Shown here one piece after another: positions 53,762 to 62,136 of a DNA stretch of 64,000 bases. The position numbers and the translations under genes were made by a program. The stretch's first letter is position 1. Every line of letters starts with the position of its first letter. The notes beneath the pieces are model-generated. The model searched no databases. It was given only the letters and a program-made list of their open reading frames with translations, and was not told the origin of the DNA. The stretch is taken from assembly GCF_000171235.2 (NCBI RefSeq), contig NZ_ABEA03000174.1, forward strand, positions 43,209-107,208. The letters run 5' to 3'. This DNA is from Geminisphaera colitermitum TAV2. GTDB lineage: Bacteria; Verrucomicrobiota; Verrucomicrobiia; Opitutales; Opitutaceae.

Positions 53762-54499
53762 TCAGCCGGTGCCTTCGGAGTGTTCGGCGAGGTAGGCTTT
53801 GGCGGCTACGTCTATAATGTCGCCGGGGATGCCCACGTGGTTGCCTTTGGCGTATCCAAACACCTGCACGCGCCACATCTGCGGTGTGTCGGTGGGGAGG
53901 GGGGTGGGGTCTTTGAAGGGGCTTTCGTGCACCACGTGCTCGGCGTCGAATTCGCCCGTGCCGTGGTCGATCTTCACCATAAAATATTGATAGCCGGCTT
54001 TGGTGAGTTTGATGGTGAGTTGGTTGTGGTCGATCAGGGCTTCGTATTGGGGTTTGGTTCCGGTGGCCGCTCCGGGGGGGTGTTTGGGCAGGGGGTTGAG
54101 GCGCAGGAGGTCTTTTATTGCCTGATCGAGTTTGCCGCTCCGGTTGGTGAGGATGTCGTCGCATAGGGCGATGGCCAGGGGGTAGGCTCCGGCTTCGGCG
54201 CTTTGGGTGGCTTGGGGGCCGGTGTCGGTGGTGGTGGGGCGCACGTAAACGTGTTGGCCGATGGGGTTCCAAGCGGCTTCGTTTTTGTTGGCGGTGCGTT
54301 CTTCAGCGAGGCTGCGGGTGGCTTGCTGGTAGCGGTGGGTGTCGGTGAGTAGTTGCGCGGCTTGCACCAGGGGGGTGGCTTTTTGCCCGATGCCGAGCAG
54401 GTTGGCTACGGAGGGCAGTTGTTGCGCAAGGTTGGTCAGCCATAGGTAGGCTTCCGTCTCGGTTACGGGCAGGTAGTTGCGGGCCATGTGGTTACTCAT
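53762..54499 (-). CDS. 245-aa protein of unknown function coupled to a repeat protein
   Basis: A soluble protein starting MSNHMARNYLPVTETEAYLW, with helical N-terminal half (LAQQLPSVANLLGIGQKATP, AAQLLTDTHRYQQATRSLAE) and a beta-rich C-terminal half (QMWRVQVFGYAKGNHVGIPG, DIIDVAAKAYLAEHS). No family is recognised. Its ATG overlaps the stop of the upstream 91-aa repeat gene by 4 bases (ATGA), so the two are translationally coupled. A start at the fifth codon is also possible. Confidence 0.75.
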   Translation of the reverse strand: MSNHMARNYLPVTETEAYLWLTNLAQQLPSVANLLGIGQKATPLVQAAQLLTDTHRYQQATRSLAEERTANKNEAAWNPIGQHVYVRPTTTDTGPQATQSAEAGAYPLAIALCDDILTNRSGKLDQAIKDLLRLNPLPKHPPGAATGTKPQYEALIDHNQLTIKLTKAGYQYFMVKIDHGTGEFDAEHVVHESPFKDPTPLPTDTPQMWRVQVFGYAKGNHVGIPGDIIDVAAKAYLAEHSEGTG

Positions 54500-54771
54500 G
54501 AGTTTTCCTTGGATTGGGAGTTGTGGTTGCGGTCAAAAGAGGCAAAATGAGCCCTTCGGGACGTCGTTTCTGGCGAATGGGACGTCGCTTCCGAGTAATG
54601 GGACGTGACGTCCGAGTAATGGGAAGCCACGTCCGAGTGATGGGACGTGACATCCGAGCAATGGGAAGCCGCGTCCGAGTAATGGGACGTGACGTCCGAG
54701 TGATGGGAAGCCGCGTCCGAGTAATGGGACGTCGTCTCCCGATGATGGGAAATCGCGTCCCGTTCCGCCAT
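54496..54771 (-). CDS. 91-aa protein built of 7-residue SHYSDVT repeats
   Basis: After MAERDAISHHRET, ten or so 7-residue units follow (SHYSDAA, SHHSDVT, SHYSDVT, SHYSEAT), then a basic tail. Encoded by 21-bp tandem repeats (about 54575-54745), which are open in several frames. I chose this frame because its stop overlaps the start of the next gene. His/Ser/Asp-rich low complexity suggests an unfolded chain, possibly metal-binding. Function unknown. Confidence 0.6.
   Translation of the reverse strand: MAERDAISHHRETTSHYSDAASHHSDVTSHYSDAASHCSDVTSHHSDVASHYSDVTSHYSEATSHSPETTSRRAHFASFDRNHNSQSKENS
54575..54745. repeat. 21-bp tandem repeats (42-bp higher order)
   Basis: Units alternate between GGGACGTGACGTCCGAGTAAT and GGGAAGCCRCGTCCGAGTRAT type words, giving a 42-bp period. 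They carry no spacers, so this is a tandem array and not a CRISPR. Confidence 0.85.
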
Positions 54772-54832
54772 CGTCCCGTCCGGGCATGGTACCCCCTTGT
54801 TTGGGTGTTCTATGCTGACACAGCTTAAGCTA

Positions 54833-54917
54833 AGCTTGGGAGCTTGGGAGCTTGGGAGCTTGGGAGCTTGGGAGCTTGGGAGCTTGGGAGCTTGGGAGCT
54901 TGGGAGCTTGGGAGCTT
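54833..54917. repeat. 8-bp microsatellite (AGCTTGGG)n
   Basis: About ten uninterrupted copies of AGCTTGGG, 62 bases upstream of the start of the repeat-protein gene. Its position would let copy-number change alter promoter spacing. Confidence 0.9.
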
Positions 54918-55672
54918 TGTGTAGTCCCGTATGTCGCGTTTAAGCTCATTTTCAAGCAGTTAGCGGGTTTGGCCCAAGTAGTTTCGGTTATTCGTTGATC
55001 CAGTGTGCGCGTCCCTGACGCAAATGTGTGGAGGAAAAAGACGGGCTCAGATCAGCGCGTCAAGTCGTTTTATCCTATATTCCACAGTTGATGGCCGCAA
55101 AAAGGCACAAAAGGCGCAAAAAAATACAGAGACGGAAATACTTGTGGGAACTTCTAAAAATTTCCAAGAACCGGACAAGAGCATGAATTCCATCTTCCAT
55201 CTGGAAAGAAGAGTATCACGCCACGGCGCAACGGACGCCACGCTCAGAGGCAAGAGCAGGCTGATGGCGTTGCGTTCGTTGCGCCGTGGCGTGAAATTCC
55301 GATCTCTTCAATTTTTAGAAGTCCCCTTTGCTAAATGGCCGCAAAGAGGCGCAAAAAGGAGGCTGTTTTTTTGTGCCTTTTTGCGGCCATTCTCCTGTCG
55401 TTCCCAATCGTTTTTGTGGCGATTCTCCAAACTTAAGGGAGGTTCTGAAAATCAGAAATTACACAGAGATCACAGAGAAGGCACAGAGTTTAGGGAGGAC
55501 AAAACGACTTTGCTCCTTTTTCCGTAAAAAACATTATTTTATTTATAATAAATGAATTACAGAGACATTCATTCACGAGGAAAATGTCCTTCCACCGGAC
55601 AGGCCTCCCCAAACTCTGTGCCTCCTCTGTGTCCTCTGTGTAATTTTTAGAAGTTCCCTTAACAAAGTAGAA
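54918..55672. repeat. Gene-free gap with MITE-like inverted repeats
   Basis: Contains the second 77-bp hairpin (55217-55293), an inverted word pair around GGCCGCAAAGAGGC (about 55338-55396), and a long inverted repeat with arms 55456-55500 and 55603-55647 (TTACACAGAG-type words). No supported gene. Confidence 0.7.
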
Positions 55673-58132
55673 CTAAGCGAGGAGGTTGCGGAGGTCGCCG
55701 AGGGTGAGGCGGGCGTTGAGGGCGTCGCTCGCCTCGAAGACGTTGGCGAGGAGGGCGCGTTTTTGCTCCTGTAGCTGGAGAACTTTTTCCTCAACGGTGC
55801 CGGTGCAGATGAGTTTGTAGCTGGTGACAACGCGGGTCTGGCCGATGCGGTGAGCGCGGTCGGTGGCCTGGGCTTCGGCGGCGGGGTTCCACCAGGGGTC
55901 GAAGTGGACAACGGTGTCGGCTCCGGTGAGGTTGAGGCCGGTGCCGCCGGCTTTGAGCGAGATGAGAAAGAGGGGGATATCGTCGTTGGTGTTGAAGCGG
56001 TCCACCTCGGCCTGGCGTTGGCGGGGGGTCATGGTGCCGTCGAGGTAACAGTAGGGGAGTTGTTGTTCGTCGAATTCGGCGCGGAGGAGGGCGAGGAGCG
56101 AGGTGAATTGGGAGAAAACGAGGAGGCGGTGGCCGTCGTCGATGGCTTCGGCCAAAAGTTCGCGGAAGGCTTCGAGTTTGGCGCTGTCGGCGGGGGCGGC
56201 GGAGTCGGGCGCGACGAGGCGGGGGTCGCAGCAGATTTGGCGGAGGCGGAGGAGTTGCGTGAGGGTGGCGAGGCGGAGGGCGGATTCGCTGGCGCCACCG
56301 GTTTCGAGGTCGAGGAGTTCGCGTTCGGAGCGTTCTTGCCAGTCGCGGTAGAGGCGGGCTTGCGCGGGGGTGGGTTCGCAGTAGAGGACTTGCTCGATTT
56401 TCGCGGGGAGTTCGGGGGCGACGGCTTGTTTGGTGCGGCGGAGTATGTAGGGGGCGGTCTGGCGGCGGAGGCGTTCGTCGATCCATTCGCGTTCGTCGGG
56501 GCGGAGTCCGGAGGCAGTGGCGGGCTTGGCGTCGAGGAAGCCAGGAAGGAGGATTTCGAAGAGGGAACGGAGGTCGTCGAGGGAGTTTTCGATGGGGGTG
56601 CCGGTGAGGAGGAAGCGGGAGCGGGCACTGAGGGTGCGGAGGGCGCGGGCGTTCTGGGTGCGGCGGTTTTTGACGTGCTGGGCTTCGTCGGCAATGAGGA
56701 GGGTGAGGGGGATGTCGGCAAAGAGGCCGGAGTCGCGGGCGAGGGTGCCGTAGGAGGTGATGATGAGGTCGATGCCGTCGGGGGAGGCGAGGCGTTGCGC
56801 GCCGTGGTGGACAAAGACGCGGAGGCGGGGGGCGAAGCGGGCGGTTTCGCGCCGCCAGTTTTCCACGAGGGAGGCGGGACAGACGACGAGGGAGGGGGCG
56901 GCGCGGGGCGCCGAACGTCGATTATCCAACGTCGGTGGGTCGTGAAGGGCGGCGAGGAGGGCGAGGGCCTGGGCGGTTTTGCCGAGGCCCATTTCGTCGG
57001 CGAGGATGCCGCCGAGTTGGTGGCGGTGGAGGTGCCAGAGCCAGGCGGCGCCGAGCGCCTGGTAGGGGCGGAGGGTGGCGGCAAACCAGGCGGGGATGGG
57101 TGCGGGGGGGAGGGTCGAGAGGTTGCGCAGGGCGTCGGCACGGCGTCGCCATGCGGCGGGGGGCTGGTAGTCGGGGGCGAATTCTTCGATGAGTTCCTGG
57201 ATTTCGGCGGCGCGGGCGGGGGAGATGCGGTGGGTGTGGCGGGTGGCGGTGGGCGCGCCCATGCCTCCGCCACCGGTGGCGAGGATGCGGTGGGCGCGGG
57301 CGAGTTTTTCCACTTGGGCGGGGGGGAGGAGGTAGAGTTTGCCGTCGGTGGATTCGAGGTAGCCGCGGTTGGTGGCGGCGGCGTTGCGTAGTTGTTCGGC
57401 GGATACTCCGGGGGTGTCGAAGCCGAGGGTCACGGCGAAGTCGCGGCCGGTCTCGGTGATTTCGATGGCGATGCGGGCGTCGGCAAAGGCGGCGGTGTTT
57501 TTTTCAAAATTGGGGGTGAAGTCGGCGTAGTATTCGTGGCGGAGGGCGTCGCCGTGGCGGGCAAGGAAGTTGAGGACTTTGTGGCGGTCGCGCAGCCACC
57601 ATTTGCGGTTGGAGGGTTCGAGGCGAAAGCCGTGGGTTTTGACGAGTTCGAGCGCGGCGGCGTAGGCGGTGTGCTCGCGCGAGGGGAGGGCGATGGCGAG
57701 GTAGTGTTCGCTGCCGTCCACGAGCATGGGGTGGGAGTAGTGAGTAGTAGCGGGTGGCGAGTAGCGGGTAGTCGGAGCGGGGGGGGGACCCACGGGGGGG
57801 GGGGGGGGGGGGGAGGGAGGAGACGTGAGGTGTTCGCTGACGCCGCGGAGGTGGGGGCCGATCCAGAGGAGGGGTTTGTCGGAGGTTTTGCCGTTGAACC
57901 AGGCAAAGACGGGCTGGCCGGTGAGCGCGGTGGTGAGTTGGGCGAGTTGGGCGCGGGTGAGTTGCAGGAAGGGGGGGAGGACGGTGGCTCCGCCGCACCA
58001 GCGTTGCAGGAGGGCGAGCGCGGGGAGGATTTCGGGGGGGGGGGGGTGGGTGGTGTCGAGCGTGACCTTCACGGCAATGGCGTCGCGGGTGGCGGCGTCG
58101 GGCAGGTTGGGTGGAAGGTGGATGCGTAGCAT
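55673..58132 (-). CDS. SNF2-family DEAD/DEAH helicase
   Basis: An 819-residue ATPase. An N-terminal unassigned part is followed by the SNF2 core: GGILADEMGLGKT (Walker A, about 380), LLIADEAQHVKN (about 478), TGTPIENSLDDLRSLF, LVFSQFTSLLALL, LKAGGTGLNL and ATDRAHRIGQTR (about 760). This fits the bacterial SNF2/RapA-like group that remodels DNA- or RNA polymerase-bound complexes. Residues about 106-113 are a Pro run encoded by 20 C (20 G on the + strand, 57794-57813). Another Pro run near residue 30 comes from 13 G at 58034-58046. The ATG at 58130-58132 avoids a composition-poor extension. Confidence 0.92.
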   Translation of the reverse strand: MLRIHLPPNLPDAATRDAIAVKVTLDTTHPPPPEILPALALLQRWCGGATVLPPFLQLTRAQLAQLTTALTGQPVFAWFNGKTSDKPLLWIGPHLRGVSEHLTSPPSPPPPPPVGPPPAPTTRYSPPATTHYSHPMLVDGSEHYLAIALPSREHTAYAAALELVKTHGFRLEPSNRKWWLRDRHKVLNFLARHGDALRHEYYADFTPNFEKNTAAFADARIAIEITETGRDFAVTLGFDTPGVSAEQLRNAAATNRGYLESTDGKLYLLPPAQVEKLARAHRILATGGGGMGAPTATRHTHRISPARAAEIQELIEEFAPDYQPPAAWRRRADALRNLSTLPPAPIPAWFAATLRPYQALGAAWLWHLHRHQLGGILADEMGLGKTAQALALLAALHDPPTLDNRRSAPRAAPSLVVCPASLVENWRRETARFAPRLRVFVHHGAQRLASPDGIDLIITSYGTLARDSGLFADIPLTLLIADEAQHVKNRRTQNARALRTLSARSRFLLTGTPIENSLDDLRSLFEILLPGFLDAKPATASGLRPDEREWIDERLRRQTAPYILRRTKQAVAPELPAKIEQVLYCEPTPAQARLYRDWQERSERELLDLETGGASESALRLATLTQLLRLRQICCDPRLVAPDSAAPADSAKLEAFRELLAEAIDDGHRLLVFSQFTSLLALLRAEFDEQQLPYCYLDGTMTPRQRQAEVDRFNTNDDIPLFLISLKAGGTGLNLTGADTVVHFDPWWNPAAEAQATDRAHRIGQTRVVTSYKLICTGTVEEKVLQLQEQKRALLANVFEASDALNARLTLGDLRNLLA
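57794..57813 (+). repeat. G20 homopolymer inside the SNF2 gene
   Basis: Twenty consecutive G, the longest in the window. In the present read the helicase frame is kept; one base gained or lost would truncate it after about 106 residues. Confidence 0.9.
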
Positions 58133-58299
58133 GGAAATCGTCCAAAAGGCGGGTGTCACGGTGGAAGAGGCGAGTCGAAAGTTCGGGGGAGCGTCAGGTT
58201 TTTTCCCTCCCCCGATTTCTTGCAATCATTGGCTGGCAATTGTCTGGGAGATGGACTGATGCTTCGCGCATGACGGTTCGACTCGGGTGTAATCCTACC

Positions 58300-59124
58300 A
58301 TGCCTGCCACATTGTCCGTGATGCTTCTTTTGTGTTGGAGTATGTTTGCGCCGCACGCGGGGGCGGGGGAGTCGGTGCGGATGTGCCGGGTCGTGGCGGT
58401 TTCCGGCGCGGCGATGTACAAGGCGGCGGATGGACTGGCGGGCGAGGCTGCCGTGGTGGTGGTCAGGGATGCGGAGATTCCTCTCGGAGCGGTGCTGGTG
58501 ACGGGGCCGGAGTCGAGCGTGGTGCTTTTGTTTGCCAATGGTTCGGTGGCCACGTTGGGGTCGGATTCGGAATTGGTGCTGACGGGGTTGGTCCGTGACG
58601 AGGCGGTTTTGCCGTCGGACGTGGGCGAAAAATTGCAACCGGGATCGGTGGAGCCGGCAGTGTCCGTGCGGATGGAACTGCGCCGGGGCGAGTTGACGAA
58701 TCGGGTGCGCAAGTTGCGCACGGGCTCAACCTACGAGGTGCGCACGCCGTTGGGCGTGGCGGGGGTGCGGGGCACGGCGTTTTGGCTGAGATTCGATGCG
58801 GAGACAGGCCAGTTGGTGATTCGGGTGACGGAGGGTGTGGTTGGTTTTATTCCGGTGGGTGGGCAGGAGGAGACTTCGTTGCCTGCCGGGACGCAGTTGG
58901 AGGCGTCGTCGTCCGGGCAGGGGGGCGTGCAGGTGGAGGTTGGCGGGCTGTCGGCGGGCGACGCGGCGGCGATCAACCAGATTGTCAACGATGCGGGCGA
59001 TGCGGTGGAGAGGGCACTTGAGGAAACGGAGTCGGCCAGGGCGGCGGCGGAGCGGGGACAGGAGTGGACTCCAGTGATTCCCACTCCGGACACCGGGTTG
59101 AATGTGGTGAGTCCGTCTTCGTGA
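58300..59124 (+). CDS. Secreted FecR-domain protein
   Basis: 274 residues with signal peptide (PATLSVMLLLCWSMFAPHAGA). The FecR-like beta domain is plain: GAVLVTGPESSVVLLFANGS, LRRGELTNRVRKL, STYEVRTPLGVAGVRGTAFW and LVIRVTEGVVGFIPVGGQE. In sigma-factor systems FecR is an anti-sigma regulator, but this protein has no cytoplasmic or membrane segment, so it probably uses the fold as a secreted beta module. The start at 58300 gives the cleanest signal peptide; 58270 is possible. Confidence 0.85.
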   Translation: MPATLSVMLLLCWSMFAPHAGAGESVRMCRVVAVSGAAMYKAADGLAGEAAVVVVRDAEIPLGAVLVTGPESSVVLLFANGSVATLGSDSELVLTGLVRDEAVLPSDVGEKLQPGSVEPAVSVRMELRRGELTNRVRKLRTGSTYEVRTPLGVAGVRGTAFWLRFDAETGQLVIRVTEGVVGFIPVGGQEETSLPAGTQLEASSSGQGGVQVEVGGLSAGDAAAINQIVNDAGDAVERALEETESARAAAERGQEWTPVIPTPDTGLNVVSPSS

Positions 59125-59235
59125 GGAGCGCAGGCAGGCGCGGGGGGGGGGAGGGGGGGAGGGGGCGGATAATTGACCGGTCGGTTTGCGTCGGCGGGGT
59201 GTATGGCTACCCCTGTTTTTTTTTCTGTCACATCC

Positions 59236-59721
59236 ATGAACACCCGTATGACCACCTGCAATGTTGCCAACGTCTTCCGCACTCCCGCTGTCCGTGTTAC
59301 TTGCGTCTCGCGTGTTGTTGTCCTGCCGCTGCTGGCATTCGTTGTCGTTGCCGCATTGACGACGTCGCCCGCGGCTTGGGCGGCTGCGGGGTGCCCATCC
59401 TGCGCAGCGTCTGTGGCGGCGACCCAAGGGACGAATGACAAGGGCAGTCAGGACGGACAGGGCCAGCCTGAGGCCAAGGTGTCCGGACTGAGCGAGAAAG
59501 CGGCTCCGATGCTTTGGGGAGTGGTCGTCTCCGTGCTGCCGGAAAAGGGCGGTCTGCTTATCAAACACGAGGAGGTGCCCGGCGTGATGAAGGCCATGAC
59601 GATGTTGCTCAGGGTTGATGAGGCCACGCTCAAGGTTGCGAAGAAAAATCAGGTGGTGAAGGGCCGTCTGGTCCGCAAGGACGGCGTGTGGTGGCTCGAA
59701 GAGGCGAAGCTGGCGGATTGA
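59236..59721 (+). CDS. CusF-like copper-binding protein
   Basis: 161 residues. Signal peptide, a short CPSC motif after cleavage (AAGCPSCAAS), a linker, then a CusF-type OB domain: GVVVSVLPEKGGLLIKHEEV, PGVMKAMTMLLRVDEATLK, ending VKGRLVRKDGVWWLEEAKL. The His and two Met residues (KHEEV, MKAMTM) match the Cu(I)/Ag(I) site of CusF, the periplasmic copper chaperone of CusCBA efflux. No Cus pump gene is in the window. The ATG at 59236 is taken from three in-frame options because it gives the clearest signal. Confidence 0.8.
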   Translation: MNTRMTTCNVANVFRTPAVRVTCVSRVVVLPLLAFVVVAALTTSPAAWAAAGCPSCAASVAATQGTNDKGSQDGQGQPEAKVSGLSEKAAPMLWGVVVSVLPEKGGLLIKHEEVPGVMKAMTMLLRVDEATLKVAKKNQVVKGRLVRKDGVWWLEEAKLAD

Positions 59722-59744
59722 GCGCGCCGTGCCGCCCGCCGTGT

Positions 59745-61463
59745 TTAGCGGGCGGGGGCGAGTCCTTCGGCGGACATTTCGTGGAGGACGGTGGTGAGGT
59801 AGGGGATGAGTTGCTTTTTGCGACTCACGATGCCGGGCATGTCGAATATCTCGTCGTGCTCGACCGCCGGATACGTGATGCGGCGAATGAAGTTCTCGCT
59901 GCCTTTCACGACGAGAAGGGAGTTTTGCGTGTTGATGTCGGTGACGAGCAGGCAGGCAAAGGCGAGGGCTTCGCCAACGCAAAGTCGTTCGAGCGCGGAG
60001 GCGAGTTGCTTGGAGTGTTTCCAGAAGTTGCCAAACCCGAGTTCCTCCACCTGCGAGACGGAGAAACGGATGTTGTCCTCGTCGTAGATTTTGAAGTCGG
60101 AGCGGATGACTGTGTCGGGGGCGCTGCTGAGAATGATGGAACCGGAACTGAAAATCTCGTCGGCGAGTTGGCGCGAATCGACGTCGGCGATCTGCGAGAG
60201 CCAGTTGAGCAGGAGCGAATCCTTTTCGGTGGAGGTGGGGCTGTTGAGGTGGAGCGTGTCGGCGATGATGCCGCTCATGAGGATGCCGGCAATCTGCGGG
60301 GTGGGACGCAGGTTGTCGCGTCGGAAGAGGTCGGCCACGATGGTGCAGGTGGAGCCGACGGGTTCGTTGATGAAGAGGATGGGCTGCTGGGTGGCCATTG
60401 CGCCGAGGCGGTGGTGGTCGATGACCTCGGTGATGGTGACGTGATCGGCGCCCGTGACGGCTTGCGTCATCTCGTTGTGGTCAACGAGCACGAGTTGGGT
60501 GCGCACGGGCTTGAGCATGTCGGTCTTGGTGAGGATGCCCTGAAGGTGGCCTTCATCGTCGAGAACGACGTGGGCGGCGGCGGAGGAACTGGCGAGTTTC
60601 CTGCGCACGTCGCTGAGCCGGAGTTCGGCGCTGATCGAGGAAAACTGGCGGTCGATGAGGTTGTGGATGCGCGTGGCGGTGCGGATGATCCAGGCGGTGG
60701 TGGCGGAGTCGTAGGCGCTGACGATGAGCGACACGCCTTTTTGTTGCGCGGCGTGGATGATCTCCTCCTCCACGGGCAGGTCGCCGGTAAGCACGAGGAG
60801 GCGCACGCCGACCTGAATGGAGCGTTGCTGGATGTCCCAGCGGTCGCCGACGATGATGACGGCCTGCCCGGCGGGGATGCCGTCGTCCTGGGCGATTTTC
60901 CAGAAGGAGCGCACATCCATGGCTCCGATGCGCACGAAGAGTTCCTCAAGGCGGTCGGAGTCGGTGGCGTGGAGGACGCGGGCCTTGAGGGCGCGGACGA
61001 TGCAGTCGATGTTGGTGTGGACTTTGCGCAGTTCGCGCACGGCGCGGATGCGTGGGACGAAGAAGCCGCCGAGTTGGAAAATGGAGAGGGTGCCGAGGAC
61101 ACGCCGGTCTTCAGTGACGACGGGGAGGACGCGCACGTCGTGTTCGTCAATGAGTTCCAAGGCTTCGGCGCAGGTGGCCTCCTCGCCGATGGAGACAACG
61201 TCGGAGGCGGGCACCATGATGTCGCGCACGCGCGGGGTGACGTCGCTGAGCAGGAGGGGGAGGGGGTGCTGGAAGCGATGGAGAATGGTGTCAATGCGGG
61301 CGTTGGAGTTGCCGGCGCGCGCGGCGATGTAGCCAGTGTGGCCGCGGGCTTCCTTGTAGGCGGCGTAGCCGATGGCGGAGCACACGGAGTCGGCATCGGG
61401 GTTTTTGTGGCCGATGACGTAAGTGGTGATGGTTGGCAGGGGACAGAAGGGCGCGGATGACAT
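59745..61463 (-). CDS. Manganese-dependent inorganic pyrophosphatase with CBS and DRTGG domains
   Basis: A 572-residue family II pyrophosphatase that hydrolyses PPi to phosphate. It splits the DHH phosphoesterase around an inserted regulatory block: GHKNPDADSVCSAI (18-31), CBS domain 1 (VRDIMVPASDVVSIGEEATC), a DRTGG-like domain, CBS 2 (SAELRLSDVRRKLASSSAAA), then LVDHNEM and EVIDHHRLG (about 346-354) and the DHHA2 domain (PTSTEKDSLLLNWLSQ). The CBS-DRTGG insert is typical of nucleotide-regulated forms. The ATG at 61461-61463 was preferred to 61517. Confidence 0.92.
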   Translation of the reverse strand: MSSAPFCPLPTITTYVIGHKNPDADSVCSAIGYAAYKEARGHTGYIAARAGNSNARIDTILHRFQHPLPLLLSDVTPRVRDIMVPASDVVSIGEEATCAEALELIDEHDVRVLPVVTEDRRVLGTLSIFQLGGFFVPRIRAVRELRKVHTNIDCIVRALKARVLHATDSDRLEELFVRIGAMDVRSFWKIAQDDGIPAGQAVIIVGDRWDIQQRSIQVGVRLLVLTGDLPVEEEIIHAAQQKGVSLIVSAYDSATTAWIIRTATRIHNLIDRQFSSISAELRLSDVRRKLASSSAAAHVVLDDEGHLQGILTKTDMLKPVRTQLVLVDHNEMTQAVTGADHVTITEVIDHHRLGAMATQQPILFINEPVGSTCTIVADLFRRDNLRPTPQIAGILMSGIIADTLHLNSPTSTEKDSLLLNWLSQIADVDSRQLADEIFSSGSIILSSAPDTVIRSDFKIYDEDNIRFSVSQVEELGFGNFWKHSKQLASALERLCVGEALAFACLLVTDINTQNSLLVVKGSENFIRRITYPAVEHDEIFDMPGIVSRKKQLIPYLTTVLHEMSAEGLAPAR

Positions 61464-61568
61464 GCTGGCGGCTGATGCGTGGACGGCGGAATGTGACCAG
61501 GTTGGAGGCGGGGGCAAGCCGCTGGAAAAGTTGAATGCTAAAAAGACATGAAATGAACTGCGGAGGCG

Positions 61569-61602
61569 AAAAAAAAGACCGCGAGGTGAGTCGCGGTCTT
61601 TT
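61569..61602 (-). terminator. Intrinsic terminator after the 46-aa gene
   Basis: The stem GACCGCGA (61577-61584) pairs with TCGCGGTC (61591-61598). On the minus strand it is followed by eight U (61569-61576), and on the + strand by four U. It follows the small membrane protein. Confidence 0.75.
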
Positions 61603-61659
61603 GTTTGCCGGAGCCGGATGTTGTGTGCGAAGGGCTGGTTTGGCCGGGTCGGGCCGGAT

Positions 61660-61800
61660 TCAGGTCGGATTGATGGTTTTTTCGAGAGTGCGACGCCGTT
61701 TTCCCCAAGTGGGGAAGATCGGAGTCTTCTTTAGTTCGATCATCATCAACGCACCCGATCCCAGCCAGAGTAGCGTGAGTATTCCCAGAGTCGTTAGCAT
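61660..61800 (-). CDS. 46-aa single-span membrane protein
   Basis: MLTTLGILTLLWLGSGALMM is one hydrophobic helix, followed by a basic tail (PTWGKRRRTLEKT). Start ATG 61798-61800 with GAGG three bases before it, and an intrinsic terminator 60 bases after the stop, which supports a real transcription unit. Unknown family; small membrane proteins of this sort often modulate a larger membrane complex. Confidence 0.6.
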   Translation of the reverse strand: MLTTLGILTLLWLGSGALMMIELKKTPIFPTWGKRRRTLEKTINPT

Positions 61801-62136
61801 AACCTCAGTGTTAGTTGTTTGTGGTAGAGGCCCGGTGAGGCAGGCGGGCAATGAGCTGGACGTTTTTGGGGGATACTTGGATGCGGTGAATTAACAGCGT
61901 TCCTTCATGCGATGGTTTTCAATAAAGACGTTGTGGTTAGTTGGTGAGTGCTTGGACAGAGCCAATTGCGTGCCGGGATTCCTTAGTGTCCATAATAATT
62001 TATGGAACATATCAGATTTCGTTTAATAAAAAGGCAAAGAGAGGGTTGGGGATGCTGAGTAGCAAATTCTCTGATTGCCCCGGCAGGCGGGGCGCGGTGG
62101 ATGTGCGCCTTATTTGCGCTTGGGCCGGGCCTTCCG
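61801..62136. other. Gap of about 336 bp with no gene seen
   Basis: Only a short in-frame extension upstream of the 46-aa gene and an AT-rich patch at 61980-62040. No hairpin or recognisable motif. Confidence 0.5.

Noticed and set aside
54575..54745. CRISPR-like array
   Set aside because: Units are contiguous 21-bp tandem repeats with no spacers and no cas genes nearby.
54514..54828. 104-codon frame with GRDVRVM repeats on the + strand
   Set aside because: It is the opposite-strand reading of the 21-bp repeats; the minus frame is preferred because its stop overlaps the next gene's start.
55850..57391. 513-codon open frame on the + strand
   Set aside because: Antisense to the SNF2 helicase core.
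59688..61460. 590-codon open frame on the + strand
   Set aside because: Antisense to the pyrophosphatase, which shows DHH and CBS motifs.
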